A DNA stretch of 64,000 nucleotides. It comes from Quercus robur. Its lineage: Eukaryota > Streptophyta > Magnoliopsida > Fagales > Fagaceae. Below, one piece after another: positions 35,113 through 46,754 of the stretch; position 1 is the stretch's first letter, and each line of letters opens with the position of its first letter. The stretch lies in contig NC_065535.1 of assembly GCF_932294415.1 (NCBI RefSeq), positions 88,490,862-88,554,861 on the forward strand, in the 5' to 3' direction. The position numbers were made by a program, and so were the translations under genes. The notes beneath the pieces were generated by a model. The model made no database searches. It had not been told where the DNA came from and worked only from the letters and a program-made list of their open reading frames with translations.

Positions 35113-37691
35113 TTACCAATTGCCAGTGTCTGCATCCCGTGATTGGCAAAAATCATTTGGCCGCACAATGTCTACCTCCTCGAACTCATTATCATCTGGA
35201 AGCAACACAAGAAAGCCCATGATAAAGATAGTTTTAAACAAGTACAGGAGTTAGATCACAGATGGAACTGAGGTGATCTCCAAGAATTATGAACTAACTT
35301 TCCATAAACTATAGGCATGGATTCTACTTCCAGAGTGGCAAAGTATGATTCCCAGTTGATATTCATTGCTGCCACTTGATTATACAACATTTTCTTGAAG
35401 TGCACCCATTAATTTTGTATATAGAGAGATATTTTCTTTCCTCTAAATAAACTCATACATTTGTATGGAGAGGGGGAGAGAGAGAGAAAATCTTAACCAA
35501 AATGGACCTGAACTACAAAGAAATATCCACTAAACTACTACATCAGACAAGCTCTTCATAAATATCTTCAGTTGCATAACACCTTCCATTATTATCTGAC
35601 ACCCACGAATATTCTTAGAATGCAAGTCTTAAAATTTAACAACTACTTTCTTCTTATATGATTAGATTTCATGAAGTGTAAAGAAAATATAACTACACAT
35701 TTCTACATCCAATCTGGCCACTCAGTAAACATAAGACATAACAAGCAACATCTTATCAAAAAAAGACATAAGAAGCAATATGATGAGCAAACACATCAAG
35801 ACCAGATGATCAGTTTGGATGGTTTGGTCTCTACTTAAGTTCTCCCAAAAATAGAATCTTGAAAACAAGTCTAATAGCCCGTCATTGATACCTCAGGTTC
35901 ATATATATAAATATTATATTAATCAAGTTTAATTCTAAATCTGAAAATCAAAGTTTGCTAGGTTAACAAGTTGTTTGTCCTAAGGAAATTGGGCCTTTGC
36001 CTTTTAAAGCATGCAATGAAAACCAAATTGAAGATGAGTAACATCTTTAGATCCTTTCAGGGCCACAATGTTGCCTAGCCCAAGATATATGTGTACAATG
36101 GCACTCCCAATAGTGAGAACAAGCAAAAGATAGAACTTGTAGTTTTAGTATGCACATTTATCATGACACTATCACTCAAACAGATATCTCACATTGCTAT
36201 TCACTCAAGTTCCTTGGGTTTTCTTACTATTTTTTTTCTTTTTTAAATAACTTAATCCTATGATTATCCTTCTGGAAAAATACACAAGCAGATGTTAGTA
36301 ACAGCCTTTTTCAGAATTTAAGGGTCCAAACAACTAACTGACTTAGACTGATGTCCTATTAAAGCACTTCACTGTTCTAACAGCCTGGATTGGAGCGTTG
36401 CTTTTAATTCTATTCGCTGCTCTAATTTATTAGATATGTTTGAGCATTGTAATTTGATAGACTGATGTACTGCTACTCGAGTACACATCCGATGTACATT
36501 GGTATATTCCTTTTGATCAATAAATTTTCATTAGTTACCCAAAAAAAATAAAAAAATTCACGACCAGCAAATCTAAGATGGTCCACATTGGCTAAGATAA
36601 CCATAAGACCCATATTATATAAAGAAACACTACCCACCAGAGCCCCCAAAATTTGTCCCAATGTTACAGAACCTATGAAAAATTAAAACCTCATGCATCC
36701 TTGAAGAGACATAAACTTGTTCATGAGCTATGAGAGCCACCTAACTAACTGAATCACAATACTTTCCAACTGCTTATCCTCCAGCATGAAAAAGTCAGGT
36801 TTTCTAAGATTAAAACTGTTAACAGGTCAAAACTACAATAGAAAAATTGGACTGGTGGAAGCATCATAGATGAATAGATTCATGGTGGACATGTGCAAGG
36901 ACGGGCCATGTTAGGGTACCAAAATAAAGCTATAGTGTATCAGTTGACTTCTTACCTTTTCAAATGGCAAATGTTATACGGGCTCTAGCTAAGATTGCAT
37001 TTACTCCCCTCATTACAATAGTGTAGTGAGGCCATGGTAGGAAGTGCTATTTGAGCTAGAGTTCATTGGAAAATATTAACATCTAACCTTTCAACTATTT
37101 ACTGCTAAAGAGTAGCTTAGTATAGTACAAGGTGAAAATTATAGAAATTCAAACAATTGCAACTTAGCTGTTCAGACTCCTATCAGCAACATCAAAAATG
37201 CACAAGGGTACCCAGTAGTACATAGGTGATGCATAAAAATCAGAGAGGAAAGAATGAAGAAAACCACCTTTTCTCAAGGTCAGTGCCACAACTGAATCAT
37301 TTTCAACCTGAAAAAGACACGATGAATGTATTGACAAAATTATAACATATTTAAAGCTCATATGATAAAAGATTTTAGGGCATTGCAGGTGCTTCTGAGT
37401 ACTAATTTCTTAAATACAAATAAGGATAAAAAAAAAAAATGAAAAAAAAAAAAAATATATATATATATATATATATGCACACACATATATACACACACAG
37501 GATTATACCTTATGATCTGCCAATGTCTTTGAATCCTCTAAAACTTCCCCAGTACCAACTAGGATCAAACGCTGATTGTTAACTGGTTGATCGATGAGGA
37601 CTTGCAATTTCTCCTTTATGTCTAGAACTGTTTCAGTAGGATCACACCGTATGAAGTAAGTTGTCTTACTACGCTTAACACGGATATACAT
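35113..37691 (-). CDS. Ubiquitin-like / elongin-B-like protein, 101 aa, 3 coding exons
   Basis: Coding exons on the minus strand are 37691-37509, 37307-37268 (only 40 nt) and 35195-35113. All borders are GT-AG and the phases join to a 101-residue protein. Residues 1-74 have a ubiquitin-like beta-grasp pattern (MYIRVKRSKTTYF, then LDIKEKL, QRLILVGTGEVLEDSKTLAD, then DSVVALTLRK), followed by an acidic tail ending DTGNW. It lacks a C-terminal diglycine, so it is not a conjugated modifier. It resembles plant elongin-B-like, ubiquitin-superfamily proteins (from memory, the type of Arabidopsis At5g57860), whose role is not firmly known. Intron 3 spans about 2.1 kb. The start codon sits three bases after an acceptor site (exon begins at 37694), so the 5' UTR is split. 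Confidence 0.85.
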
Positions 37692-39389
37692 AGCCTGTAC
37701 AACAGTTACAGTATAAATCAGAGACTAAGTTGCGAGGACACATAGGAGTATAACTTTTTATTCTTTCAGCAGGAAAATGAAAAACACTAAACATAGCTAA
37801 AGTTGCTAGAAGAAATAGATATAGCAAAAACTGCAATTAAAGCATTATATACTTCATTAGATTTGTATTTTACATTGCCTGTAAAACATGACCTAAATGC
37901 CTTCAATGCTTTCACATTATAAAACATCTTCTTGATTAATACGGACAGTAATGCTTTGAATACAACATAAACATGACAATCCTTTTCTTGAACAATGAAA
38001 TTCAATGAAACAAAAAGGTTATGACAAAACATCTTAACTTATTTTTGAGATGGTGAAATTGACATCAATGGTTTACATAAAAAGTATAAAGATTAGCAAT
38101 AATCCCTTTCTTGAATAACAATGTAAGGAAAAAAATTATAACAAGTAGGAAGAACTTAATTTCTATTTGTGATATAATGGACACATAATGTAGTATCCAA
38201 CTCATATATCAATGGTGTTGAGATTGAAACATAAGAAAATATATCTTTTTAGTTGCCTGGAACCCGGATTATACCAGATCATTATGTTTGCAGTCCAATA
38301 AAGCAAGTCAATATGCTGCATTTTGTAACTACTCAAGTAAAAGCTGTAGAATATCTTGACTTCCTCTAGTTAGGTAGAAAACTACTTCTAGTATAAGCCA
38401 AAATTAATTTCAAGATGGCCATTTCTTCTTTTCATTGTTAAGTTATACACGCACCTTGTGGATCTTGAACCCTTTGTACTTCCCATCAATATTCCTTTTA
38501 AACGAAACCATTAATTTTGTCTTGCAAGAATAAATGAGCTTGAACTTGAATACAAGCTAGCTTAGTAATGAGGGCCTAACAACAAGAATGCATGCAGCAT
38601 AATAATGTAGAAGAGGAAACCTTATATTTTTGCTCCATGATCCCTTAACATATGTCTGCCTTTCAATATAAGTCAGGGTCCGCTATGTAGCTTCTTAATA
38701 TTCAAACTTGATGGCATACACCAAATTTTGTTTGCCCATCATTCCACCCCTGTAATAGTAAGTGTTCTATTTTCCACTTATTAGATGCCTAAAATTACAT
38801 AAAATCTAGCAGTTAATCCTCTAGAATAACTTCAATCTTCATACCAATCATTTTTGTATAGCAATTACTTCCTTGTTGGACCTTCAGGATGAAAATCTCC
38901 ATCAATGTTACCTGTCTTAGGGTAGTTAGTCTCATGATTACTCTTCTAACCATTTTTTCCTCCAAATTATTTAGGTGAATGGTATGCTACCTTCCATATC
39001 ATCATTCATAGATGTAGAAGTTGTAAGAAAAAGTAAAGCTTCTTAAACCATTAACTACTCATACATCATCGACTGGTTACATCCCGTTTACTTGTAAAAA
39101 CATAATAACAACTCCACTCAGGAATAGTTTCATCTAAGCACAAACTTGTTTAAGTACATAGAATTTGTACACAAAACTCACACCACAATTTCGTATCAAA
39201 ATTCATTCATCTACACCCCTAGTGTAACAAGTCTCAGTAAGTAACCAATATCACAACAGCAACAAACATTTTTGCTTTCTTCTAACACTCCAATTTCCAA
39301 CAACATATATAGCAATAACTAACCCTCATCATTCATAAATTTTTTTAAAAAAAAAATAAATAAATAACGTAGGGAACCTTTCTAAAGAA

Positions 39390-39911
39390 GACCCATTTGG
39401 ACTTGCCTCTAGCAAGTAAAACCTACAGGCAACTGACCCCGCCTGTCATAACCAGTTGTCAGGCAGTCAAGGGCATTCACCGCTAACCAGCTAAACAGTT
39501 TATGCTCATGCCATCCTTTTGACCCTATACAAGCTTATACATATTACAAAGAACAATTTTTATCTCAGCCTATGAACCCACATTTAAAAAAATTTCCCTT
39601 TTTTGTTGTTGTTGTTGTTTGGGTAAGTAAGCCTAAAATGTACCATATGTACTAAAGAAGACCCATTTGGACTCGCCTCTAGCAAGTAAACCCTACGGTC
39701 AACTGACCCGCCTGTCATAACCAGTTGCAGGGCAATCCAGGGGCATTCACCACGTTCGGGCTAAACAATTTATGCTCATGCCATCCTTTTGACCCTATAC
39801 AAGCTTATATATATATATATATATATATATGTACCCACATTTACAAAATTTTCCCTTTTTTTTTTTTGTTGTTTGAGTAAGTAAGCCTAAAATGTACCAC
39901 ATGTACTAAAG
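39390..39911. repeat. Tandem pair of 260-bp repeats in the 5' UTR intron
   Basis: The segments 39390-39652 and 39653-39911 align from GAAGACCCATTTGGAC through GCCATCCTTTTGACCC to AAAATGTACCA.ATGTACT. They lie in the long first intron of the ubiquitin-like gene. One copy holds a TA microsatellite that the other lacks. The repeat family is not recognised; it may be SINE-derived. Confidence 0.75.
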
Positions 39912-40181
39912 GTCAAACATTTAATCCAAATAAAACGCAAATTAAGAATGCACATACCATATTTGACCGTACACCAAAGATGATCGAGGTACAACGTTAG
40001 AGACCTGGCCTGTTCAATACCCATAGAGTGAGTAAAACTAAACAAGTTCATATAGAAAGATCGAATTTTGGGTTTTTTTTTTAGTTCTTCAATTTCATGC
40101 TTAGTAAAGCGTAGATTGTGAATCAAAGTAGAAAAATAAGAATTGTAAGTTTAGGTTATTAAGAAGAAAAATTCCAAACCT

Positions 40182-40246
40182 GATAATTGGTGAAATTCTT
40201 TTTCTGGGCAATTCAGGTTTGTAAATCTACGTGCTCTTCCGATTTC

Positions 40247-40284
<38 letters not shown>

Positions 40285-40300
40285 TAAATCTGTCTGATTA
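40182..40300 (-). other. Probable 5' UTR exon of the ubiquitin-like gene
   Basis: On the minus strand this stretch contains a (GA/CT)n run (40249-40282), common in plant leaders, and ends CAG before GTTTGG, a plausible donor at 40181. It would join the acceptor at 37695-37696 over a 2.5-kb intron. The promoter would lie to the right, about 40300-40480. This is inference from layout only. Confidence 0.35.
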
Positions 40301-40309
40301 AGCTTTCTG

Positions 40310-43300
40310 ATTCCTCGAAGAAAAGTAGTGTTTGGCTGAAAGGAAAAGACTTTCACACACTACCCAGTACCCAACTTGGTTAAGTTAAAGCTCACCGTAT
40401 AATGAAATAAGAGAAAGAAAACCTATAAACTTAGAATTTTCAAGAGTCATGTAAAGCAAGTGACTTTTTTTTCTTTTTCTTTTTTCAATTAATTCTTTTT
40501 GAATTTAATTTTTATCTATTAGTTATATAAAAAGCGGCAATACCACTGCGGTACACTTTCTTTTTTCTTTTTCTTTTTTTCTTTTTTTTTTTTTAAGTTT
40601 TGAACAATGGCTACAGTGCCACTTTGGTTTATTCAAGTGGCACTGTAGCTATAGTAGGTACAGTTTTTTTTTTTTTTTAGTCTTCTATTTGTACTTTTTT
40701 TTAATATTTATAAGAACCCCATGTATATTGTTATACTAACACAATAAATTTCACTATATTTTTATAATTATTGAAGTGTCAATTTTTTATAAGTCAAAAT
40801 AAAATAATAAAATATGAAACTGTGATCAACCACAACTGAAAATAAATGTTTTGTGAAAATTTTGTGACACTTATTAGATGAATGTGTAAAAGCTACCGTA
40901 CTTTTAGTTTGTTCAATATATACTATTCATCTCTTTTATTAAATTTTTTTTCAGTCATCGATTTGTACTCTTTTTTCTATATATAAAATGAGCGGATAGG
41001 GTTATAAATAGTGTTACGAACAGTATTTTTGGTTTAGTAACTTGCCCTCTCCCTCCTTTTTTTTTTCTTCAAGTTCACCAACTTGGTTTGAGCTTTTTTT
41101 TTTTTTTTTTTTTTAAAGGATCTGTACATGTTTACTTTGTACTTGTAATATAAACTTACATTGTATGCACACAAAAAGTAGCAAATATTATATATATTTA
41201 ATAAGCTCATGAACAGTGTTATGAATAGTATTTTTGGTTTAGTGAGTTGCCTTTTTTCTTTTCTTTTTCTTTTTTTAATTCCTTCAAGTTCACCAACTTG
41301 GTTTGAGCTTTTTTTTTTTTTCTTTTTCTTTTAAGGGATCTTTATAGGTTTACTTTTTACTTATAATGTAAACTTACATTGTATACACACAAAAAGTAGC
41401 AAATATTATAAACAATTGCAAAAAAAAAAAATTGTACAAATTTTGCAAATGTGTACAACATTTGCCAATTTTTATGTGTTTACAATATAAATTTACATTG
41501 TAAGTGTATTGTATATTTCTATATATAAAAAAAGTGAATGGGAAAAATTACAGTAATTTCGTTACAATAGTTTTAGTTTGTTCAACTTTCACTATTTTGC
41601 TGGCCTTTTTTTTTTTTTTTTGAATGCATAAAGTTGTAGTATATTTGCTATATTATTTTTGGTTTGTCCAATTCACGTTGTTTCACATTATAATAAAATA
41701 TTAACATCACAAATTGGCACGATATTTTCACAATTGTTGAGGTGTTAATTTATTATAAGTCAAAATAAAATAATAAAATATCATACTAGAACCAATTACA
41801 ACTAAAAATAATAGTATTGTGAAAAAGAAGTGTTATATCCACAATAATTTTCACAATACTTTCATAACAAATCAAATATGGTAAATTGTTATTGGTTCTA
41901 ATTTAATCTTACCAATGAAACTACTTTTTTACCCACCAATAACAACTTGTAATAACCTATTACTTATGATTTGTTGTGAAAATGTCATGGACATAACATT
42001 TTTTTTGTGTGAAAAATGTTAAGACATTTTTATGTTGTCACAATATTTTCAAAACTGCTGAGCTGTCAATTCTTTACAAGTTAAAATAAAATATAACAAA
42101 ATTATAAAAGTATTATGAAAATATTGCGCCATTTTTTGTGTTTTTAGAAATTTTTTGTTGGTTTAATCAACTTTGTTGAGCCAAAATTCACCACGTACAA
42201 TTTTCTTGGGTTGACTTTTTGTATATTTTTTTTTCTTTACATACAATTTTAAGTGGAAACACATAGTTCTACACACAAAAACAAAAACTTAGGAAAAAAA
42301 TATTTTTCATCATTTATGTTTGGGGTAGTTTACAATTCTTCCTTAAAATTTAAAATCAAGCAATTTTTCCCTTAATATTTTAGAAAAGAGCAAATATGTC
42401 ATATTGTTATTCTCTCAGTTACTCCCACTAGATTTTAACATCCTAAAAATTTTATTTATATATTTTGAGTTTTAAATGATAGAAATTCTTAGAAATTTAG
42501 AACATGATATTAGGTGTTTTATTTGTTATCTAAAGAACATTGAGTTTCTAGGTTTAAATTTTCAAAACTTATAATTTATCGAATGAAAAATTCGATGACA
42601 CATGCCTTTTTTTTTCTTTTTTTTTAATTTCTTAGCAAAACTCAGTTGTTTATTGTTGGAAGATGATGATATTCATTATCATTTTTAGAAGTTTTTAGAA
42701 AGTAGATATATTGTCTTTAGTAAGTAGGTACTAAAAAACTATTATAGTTAAATAAATATTTATATGTTAAATAGCTATCCTAACTTTGTGGTTGATCAAA
42801 ATTCTTATGTGAATGAGATTAACTTTTTACGACATAATTATCAAAATTCTTAAAATTAATGTCTCTTTTGATTAATGTAAATCTCTATATACATTAAAAA
42901 ACAAATGATTCATATTTTTGTTTTGTGATACAAATAAAATCTAGAATTGACTTTAATTACTACTTTGCACGTGTTGCCCTAACTAGTGTTTTTTTTTTTT
43001 TTAACTAATGAAAGGTGCATAAGAAATTATAACTAAATTTTGATTTTTCATTCTCTCAACAAAAAGTAAAAAGTTTGCCCAATTTCATATAACTTGATTT
43101 TTTTTTTTTTAAATACCGTAAATTGTAAGAAATTAAGGTTGGTAAGATGGTAAAATATAATTATGGTAAATTACATTGACCATCCTTATGTTATATGCTC
43201 TATTTTTTTTTCCTGATACCAATTTTTACTTACTAATATTAACGAAGGTTGTTCACAATTTGGCTAAATTATCTATTAAATTTTCAGATTGTGTTGTGTT

Positions 43301-44790
43301 GATGAAGGATGTTCCATCACCAATTTATCATGTACTTCAAGCCGACATAGCTAACTTGGTTTAAATAATATTAGATATCTTGTTTCCCAAAAAAAATATT
43401 AATGAAGTTTAATAATGTGACAACAGTGAACATTACATATTGAGAAATAATTTTTTTTTTTTTTTTTGAATTGTTTTATCCTGACTTTCTTCTTCTTCAT
43501 CTTTTTTTAATATATTTTTTTTTAATTTTTTGTAACCAATGGCAGAGCACGCTTGAGGAGGGGGGAAAGTTTTGGGGGAAAAAATGATAACATATGTAAT
43601 TTTTGAAGTTTTTGACAATTTGGCCACTAAAAATTTTGACTTACCTACTCCTAAAATATTAAGAACTAGTCTAATGAGTCATTATCAATTGTTTCTTGTA
43701 TCATTGGTCTTTTATTTATAATAATAAAAGGGCGGAAATTTGAATATGTTCCTCAAAAAAAAAATTAAAAAAAAAAAAGCATTGTATTTGTTAAAATTGA
43801 CTTCCATTCTTTCAATTGAGAGAATTTTGGAATGGGTTTGAGTTAGCTTAATCAGTAAACCTTTTTATTATAATGGATGTAAGCTTCCCTACAACAAAAT
43901 CAATTAATGCCTTGACATAAAAAATAATAATAATTAGCCTCATTATTTGCGCACACTATGTGACTTTTTTTTTGGTCTAGTGTCATAATTTTTCATTAAT
44001 CTCAATTTTTAGATTATGACCAAACAAAAAAGCCTTAAAGCTGTCATTTAACGATGTCAACTCAATTTTTTTTTTTTTTTTTTTTTCATTCTTGTTGTTA
44101 CTTGTTAGTGCAAAATGAGCAAGATGTTTGAAACTCTTGGCCCTCTTGGCCAGGAATGGTGTTTCAGCAAAATTATGGATTCAGCAAAAACTAATATACA
44201 AATTAAAAAGGCAAAAAATAAGAAGAAGAGAAAGTAACCAAAAAATGTACCTACCAAAAATCAATATGAACCAACCATGGAACCTTTATCTTCTTTGTGG
44301 GAGAGCACCAAATGTGGTGCGTGCAAGTAGAATTCTTTTCAAAATTGAATAATATTAAAAGAAAAGAATTAGAGAGATATATAGTTCTAACTTGTTAAAA
44401 CTGTTTTTATTTGAATTTCAATTAAAATTTGAGGTGTTTAAATTTGCATGCAGTGTTTCAATGAGGATATATAGCAGTGCCTAAATTTAAAGAATAGATA
44501 AGAAGTTTTAGTAATAGTTTTATAGTTGGAGTGTTTTTTTTTTTTTTTTTCCAAATTCAAAATAAATAAAAGGAGATTTGAGAAGGTAAAACAAAAACAA
44601 AAAGGTGAGATTAGGGATTAAGAAAACTAAAAAAAAAAAAAAAAAAACCCTGAGATTAGGAATTAAGGAAATTGGAAATTAAAAAAAAAACAAAAAAAAT
44701 TAAATAAAAGAAACCGTGAGTCTTAATAAAGTTTGAAAAAAAAGTGTTGGAACGTGGTCTTCAAGGAAATATACAAAGTGGAATGAGAAG
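40310..44790. other. Long AT-rich intergenic spacer with degenerate repeats
   Basis: No gene is seen. It holds an inverted repeat (CTACAGTGCCACTT arms at about 40611-40624 and 40635-40648), a 200-bp direct duplication (41000-41195 and 41208-41412), and a second direct repeat around TATAAGTCAAAATAAAATAA (40786 and 41755), with many poly-T runs. These are probably remains of MITE-like elements. Confidence 0.5.
41000..41412. repeat. Direct duplication of about 200 bp
   Basis: The copies share CAAGTTCACCAACTTGG, GTTTACTTT and CACAAAAAGTAGCAAATA and are offset by about 215 bases. They differ mainly in the lengths of poly-T/C runs. Confidence 0.75.
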
Positions 44791-45588
44791 TGTGGGGGCC
44801 AGTTAGTCAGGAGGTATTATTAAGGCTGTACGAATTGGGCCTATGGCCTAATCCGAGGACATTAACTAATTCAAGAATGGCCAAATGAGGTTATAATGGG
44901 AATGGTATAAAGAGAAAAATAAAGATAGTCCAAGACAAGTCTGACACATGTTCGAGGAGAAAAACCATCTCGGGAACAAGGATCCGAGGTCAATAAGAGT
45001 GTCATATCATCCTAGACCTTCTTCAAGGTTACATCATAATTAGGAGTTGGACATTGGACAAGGGGTAAGTAAAGGGAGGCAACAAATATCTTCAAAAACT
45101 GCTACCTCCACATTAAATGCCTCCCAATTAACTCTCTGGCCGCATTAATGTGGAAGTGATACCTGAATAGTGACCAATCAGCCTTACAACTACTATTTGA
45201 TGGTTCTGGGAGATGTTGGATGGGACAAGAAGGAGCTCTTAGAATCCAACCTACACGTGTATGGTAGGGATAACACCAAAATTGCAATATATAGCACGGG
45301 AAGGTGACCTAAAGAAGGGATCAGAAAAATCAAGAAATCTTTGTAAGAATACAGTGAACTCTTGTAGTTTTGTCCAAATACTGGATATTATAACATAAGC
45401 TCCTCAAGCCGTGCCGAGGATAGATTTTCTCATCTACTTGTGTTCAATAATCTTAGTTCAGCAACTTTTATTGTCCATCTTTTGGAGTAGAACTAGTTCT
45501 TTCACCCGAGCTCTATAAATTTATTGTTTGGGCTTGTTGGGCTTAAACTTAATCCTACACTGGGTCCAATCCAAATTCAGTCCTTACA
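44791..45588 (-). mobile_element. Solo LTR with perfect 5-bp target duplication
   Basis: A 798-bp TG...CA block, flanked by AGAAG on both sides (44786-44790 and 45589-45593). No second LTR or internal region is present, so this is a solo LTR left by recombination between the two ends. Orientation is set by similarity of its end (TGTAAGGAC on the minus strand) to the element at 8737-13262. It shares with 52719-53535 a stretch around CTGGCCGCATTAA.GTGGA. Confidence 0.85.
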
Positions 45589-45880
45589 AGAAGTTTTTAT
45601 TTTTATTTTTATTTTTATTTTTTTGGATAAGTTTGTTTTAAAGATATGAATTAGTAAGAGAATGTCTTATTTTGTAGACATTTTAAGTGGAATTAAAGAT
45701 ATATTTTTACCGGGTTGTCCTCAAGTATTGTCTTGTTAAACATAGGATTTAGGAATGTTTCTAAACTACATTAAAATTCAGTCCAAAAAGTGGAATTCTA
45801 TTATAAATACTTAGATAGAATAGATGATAATAATAATAATAATAATAATAACTAGATAGTATAAATATAAATAATAATAA

Positions 45881-46196
45881 CTAGACTCATCATATGCACT
45901 TTGCGCATGCGATGAATTTTTTTTTTTTTGTCACAATTTTTCATTCATTCTAATTTAAGGTTTTCATATTTTCTCATTAATATTACGTCTTTAGAATTTA
46001 TAAGTGAATAACGCAATTTAAAAATCAACAAGAGAATGACCCTATTTTTTAGGAAATGTTTTAGTAAGAGTTAGAGTTATATTTTTACTAGATTGTTTTT
46101 TAGTTTTGTCTTTACTTAACCATAAGGCTGTAGGGGCATTTTTGAACAAAAAAATTATGATCCCAAACGGAGAAGTCCTTTAAATAATAGTATAGA
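45881..46196 (-). mobile_element. Complete 316-bp mini-Helitron
   Basis: The minus strand begins TCTATACTATTATTTAAAGG at 46196, a classic plant Helitron 5' end, and ends CTAG at 45881, with an imperfect 12-bp hairpin a few bases before it (CATCATATGCAC/GCGCATGCGATG). Host A (45880) and T (46197) flank it. It has no coding capacity. Confidence 0.75.
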
Positions 46197-46200
46197 TTAA

Positions 46201-46467
46201 GTGAGCGTTTGGGTTCAGCGTTTTTCTCCTGCGTTTGCGTTTCTGGTGTTTCACGCCTCTTTTTTTTTTTTTTTTCCTCCACGCGTTTCAGTTTTAGGGG
46301 ACAAAGTGCACTGTTCACACACTGTTTACGTACTGTTCTTAGGACCCACAACTACTTTATTCAGAAAAAATATTAAAAATAGGTCAAGACACTATTTACA
46401 CATTTAAAAATTATTTTGTTACAGTATTTTCAGTTTTTAAATAAAATAAACTGTATCCAAACAGACT
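46201..46467. mobile_element. hAT-like MITE
   Basis: The ends read GAGCGTTTGGGTTCAGCG and, in reverse complement, GTCTGTTTGGATACAG. This GTTTGGAT.CAG-type terminal repeat is common among plant hAT MITEs. It is about 267 bp with no coding capacity. No clear 8-bp target duplication was found. It starts four bases after the mini-Helitron. Confidence 0.45.
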
Positions 46468-46754
46468 AAATAGAAGTATAGAATATGTATAATCCTAAAA
46501 TGACATAAATTAAAATCATCCAGAATCTAAAATAAAAGATTGATAGGACCCACACATGGAATGGGTATTTAAGTTTTAAAAAGACATCCCAGCTAAGCTA
46601 ACTACTGCGACCTACCCGAGGAAAAAAATGCATATCCTTATTGTGGAGTGTGGACAAGTATTGTATTGTCTTGGCATTTTGGATCTTCACTAAGTACTGT
46701 ACTTAGTTATTAGCCTCTCCTCCTCATCACTCCAGCAACCTTAATAAAACAAAC

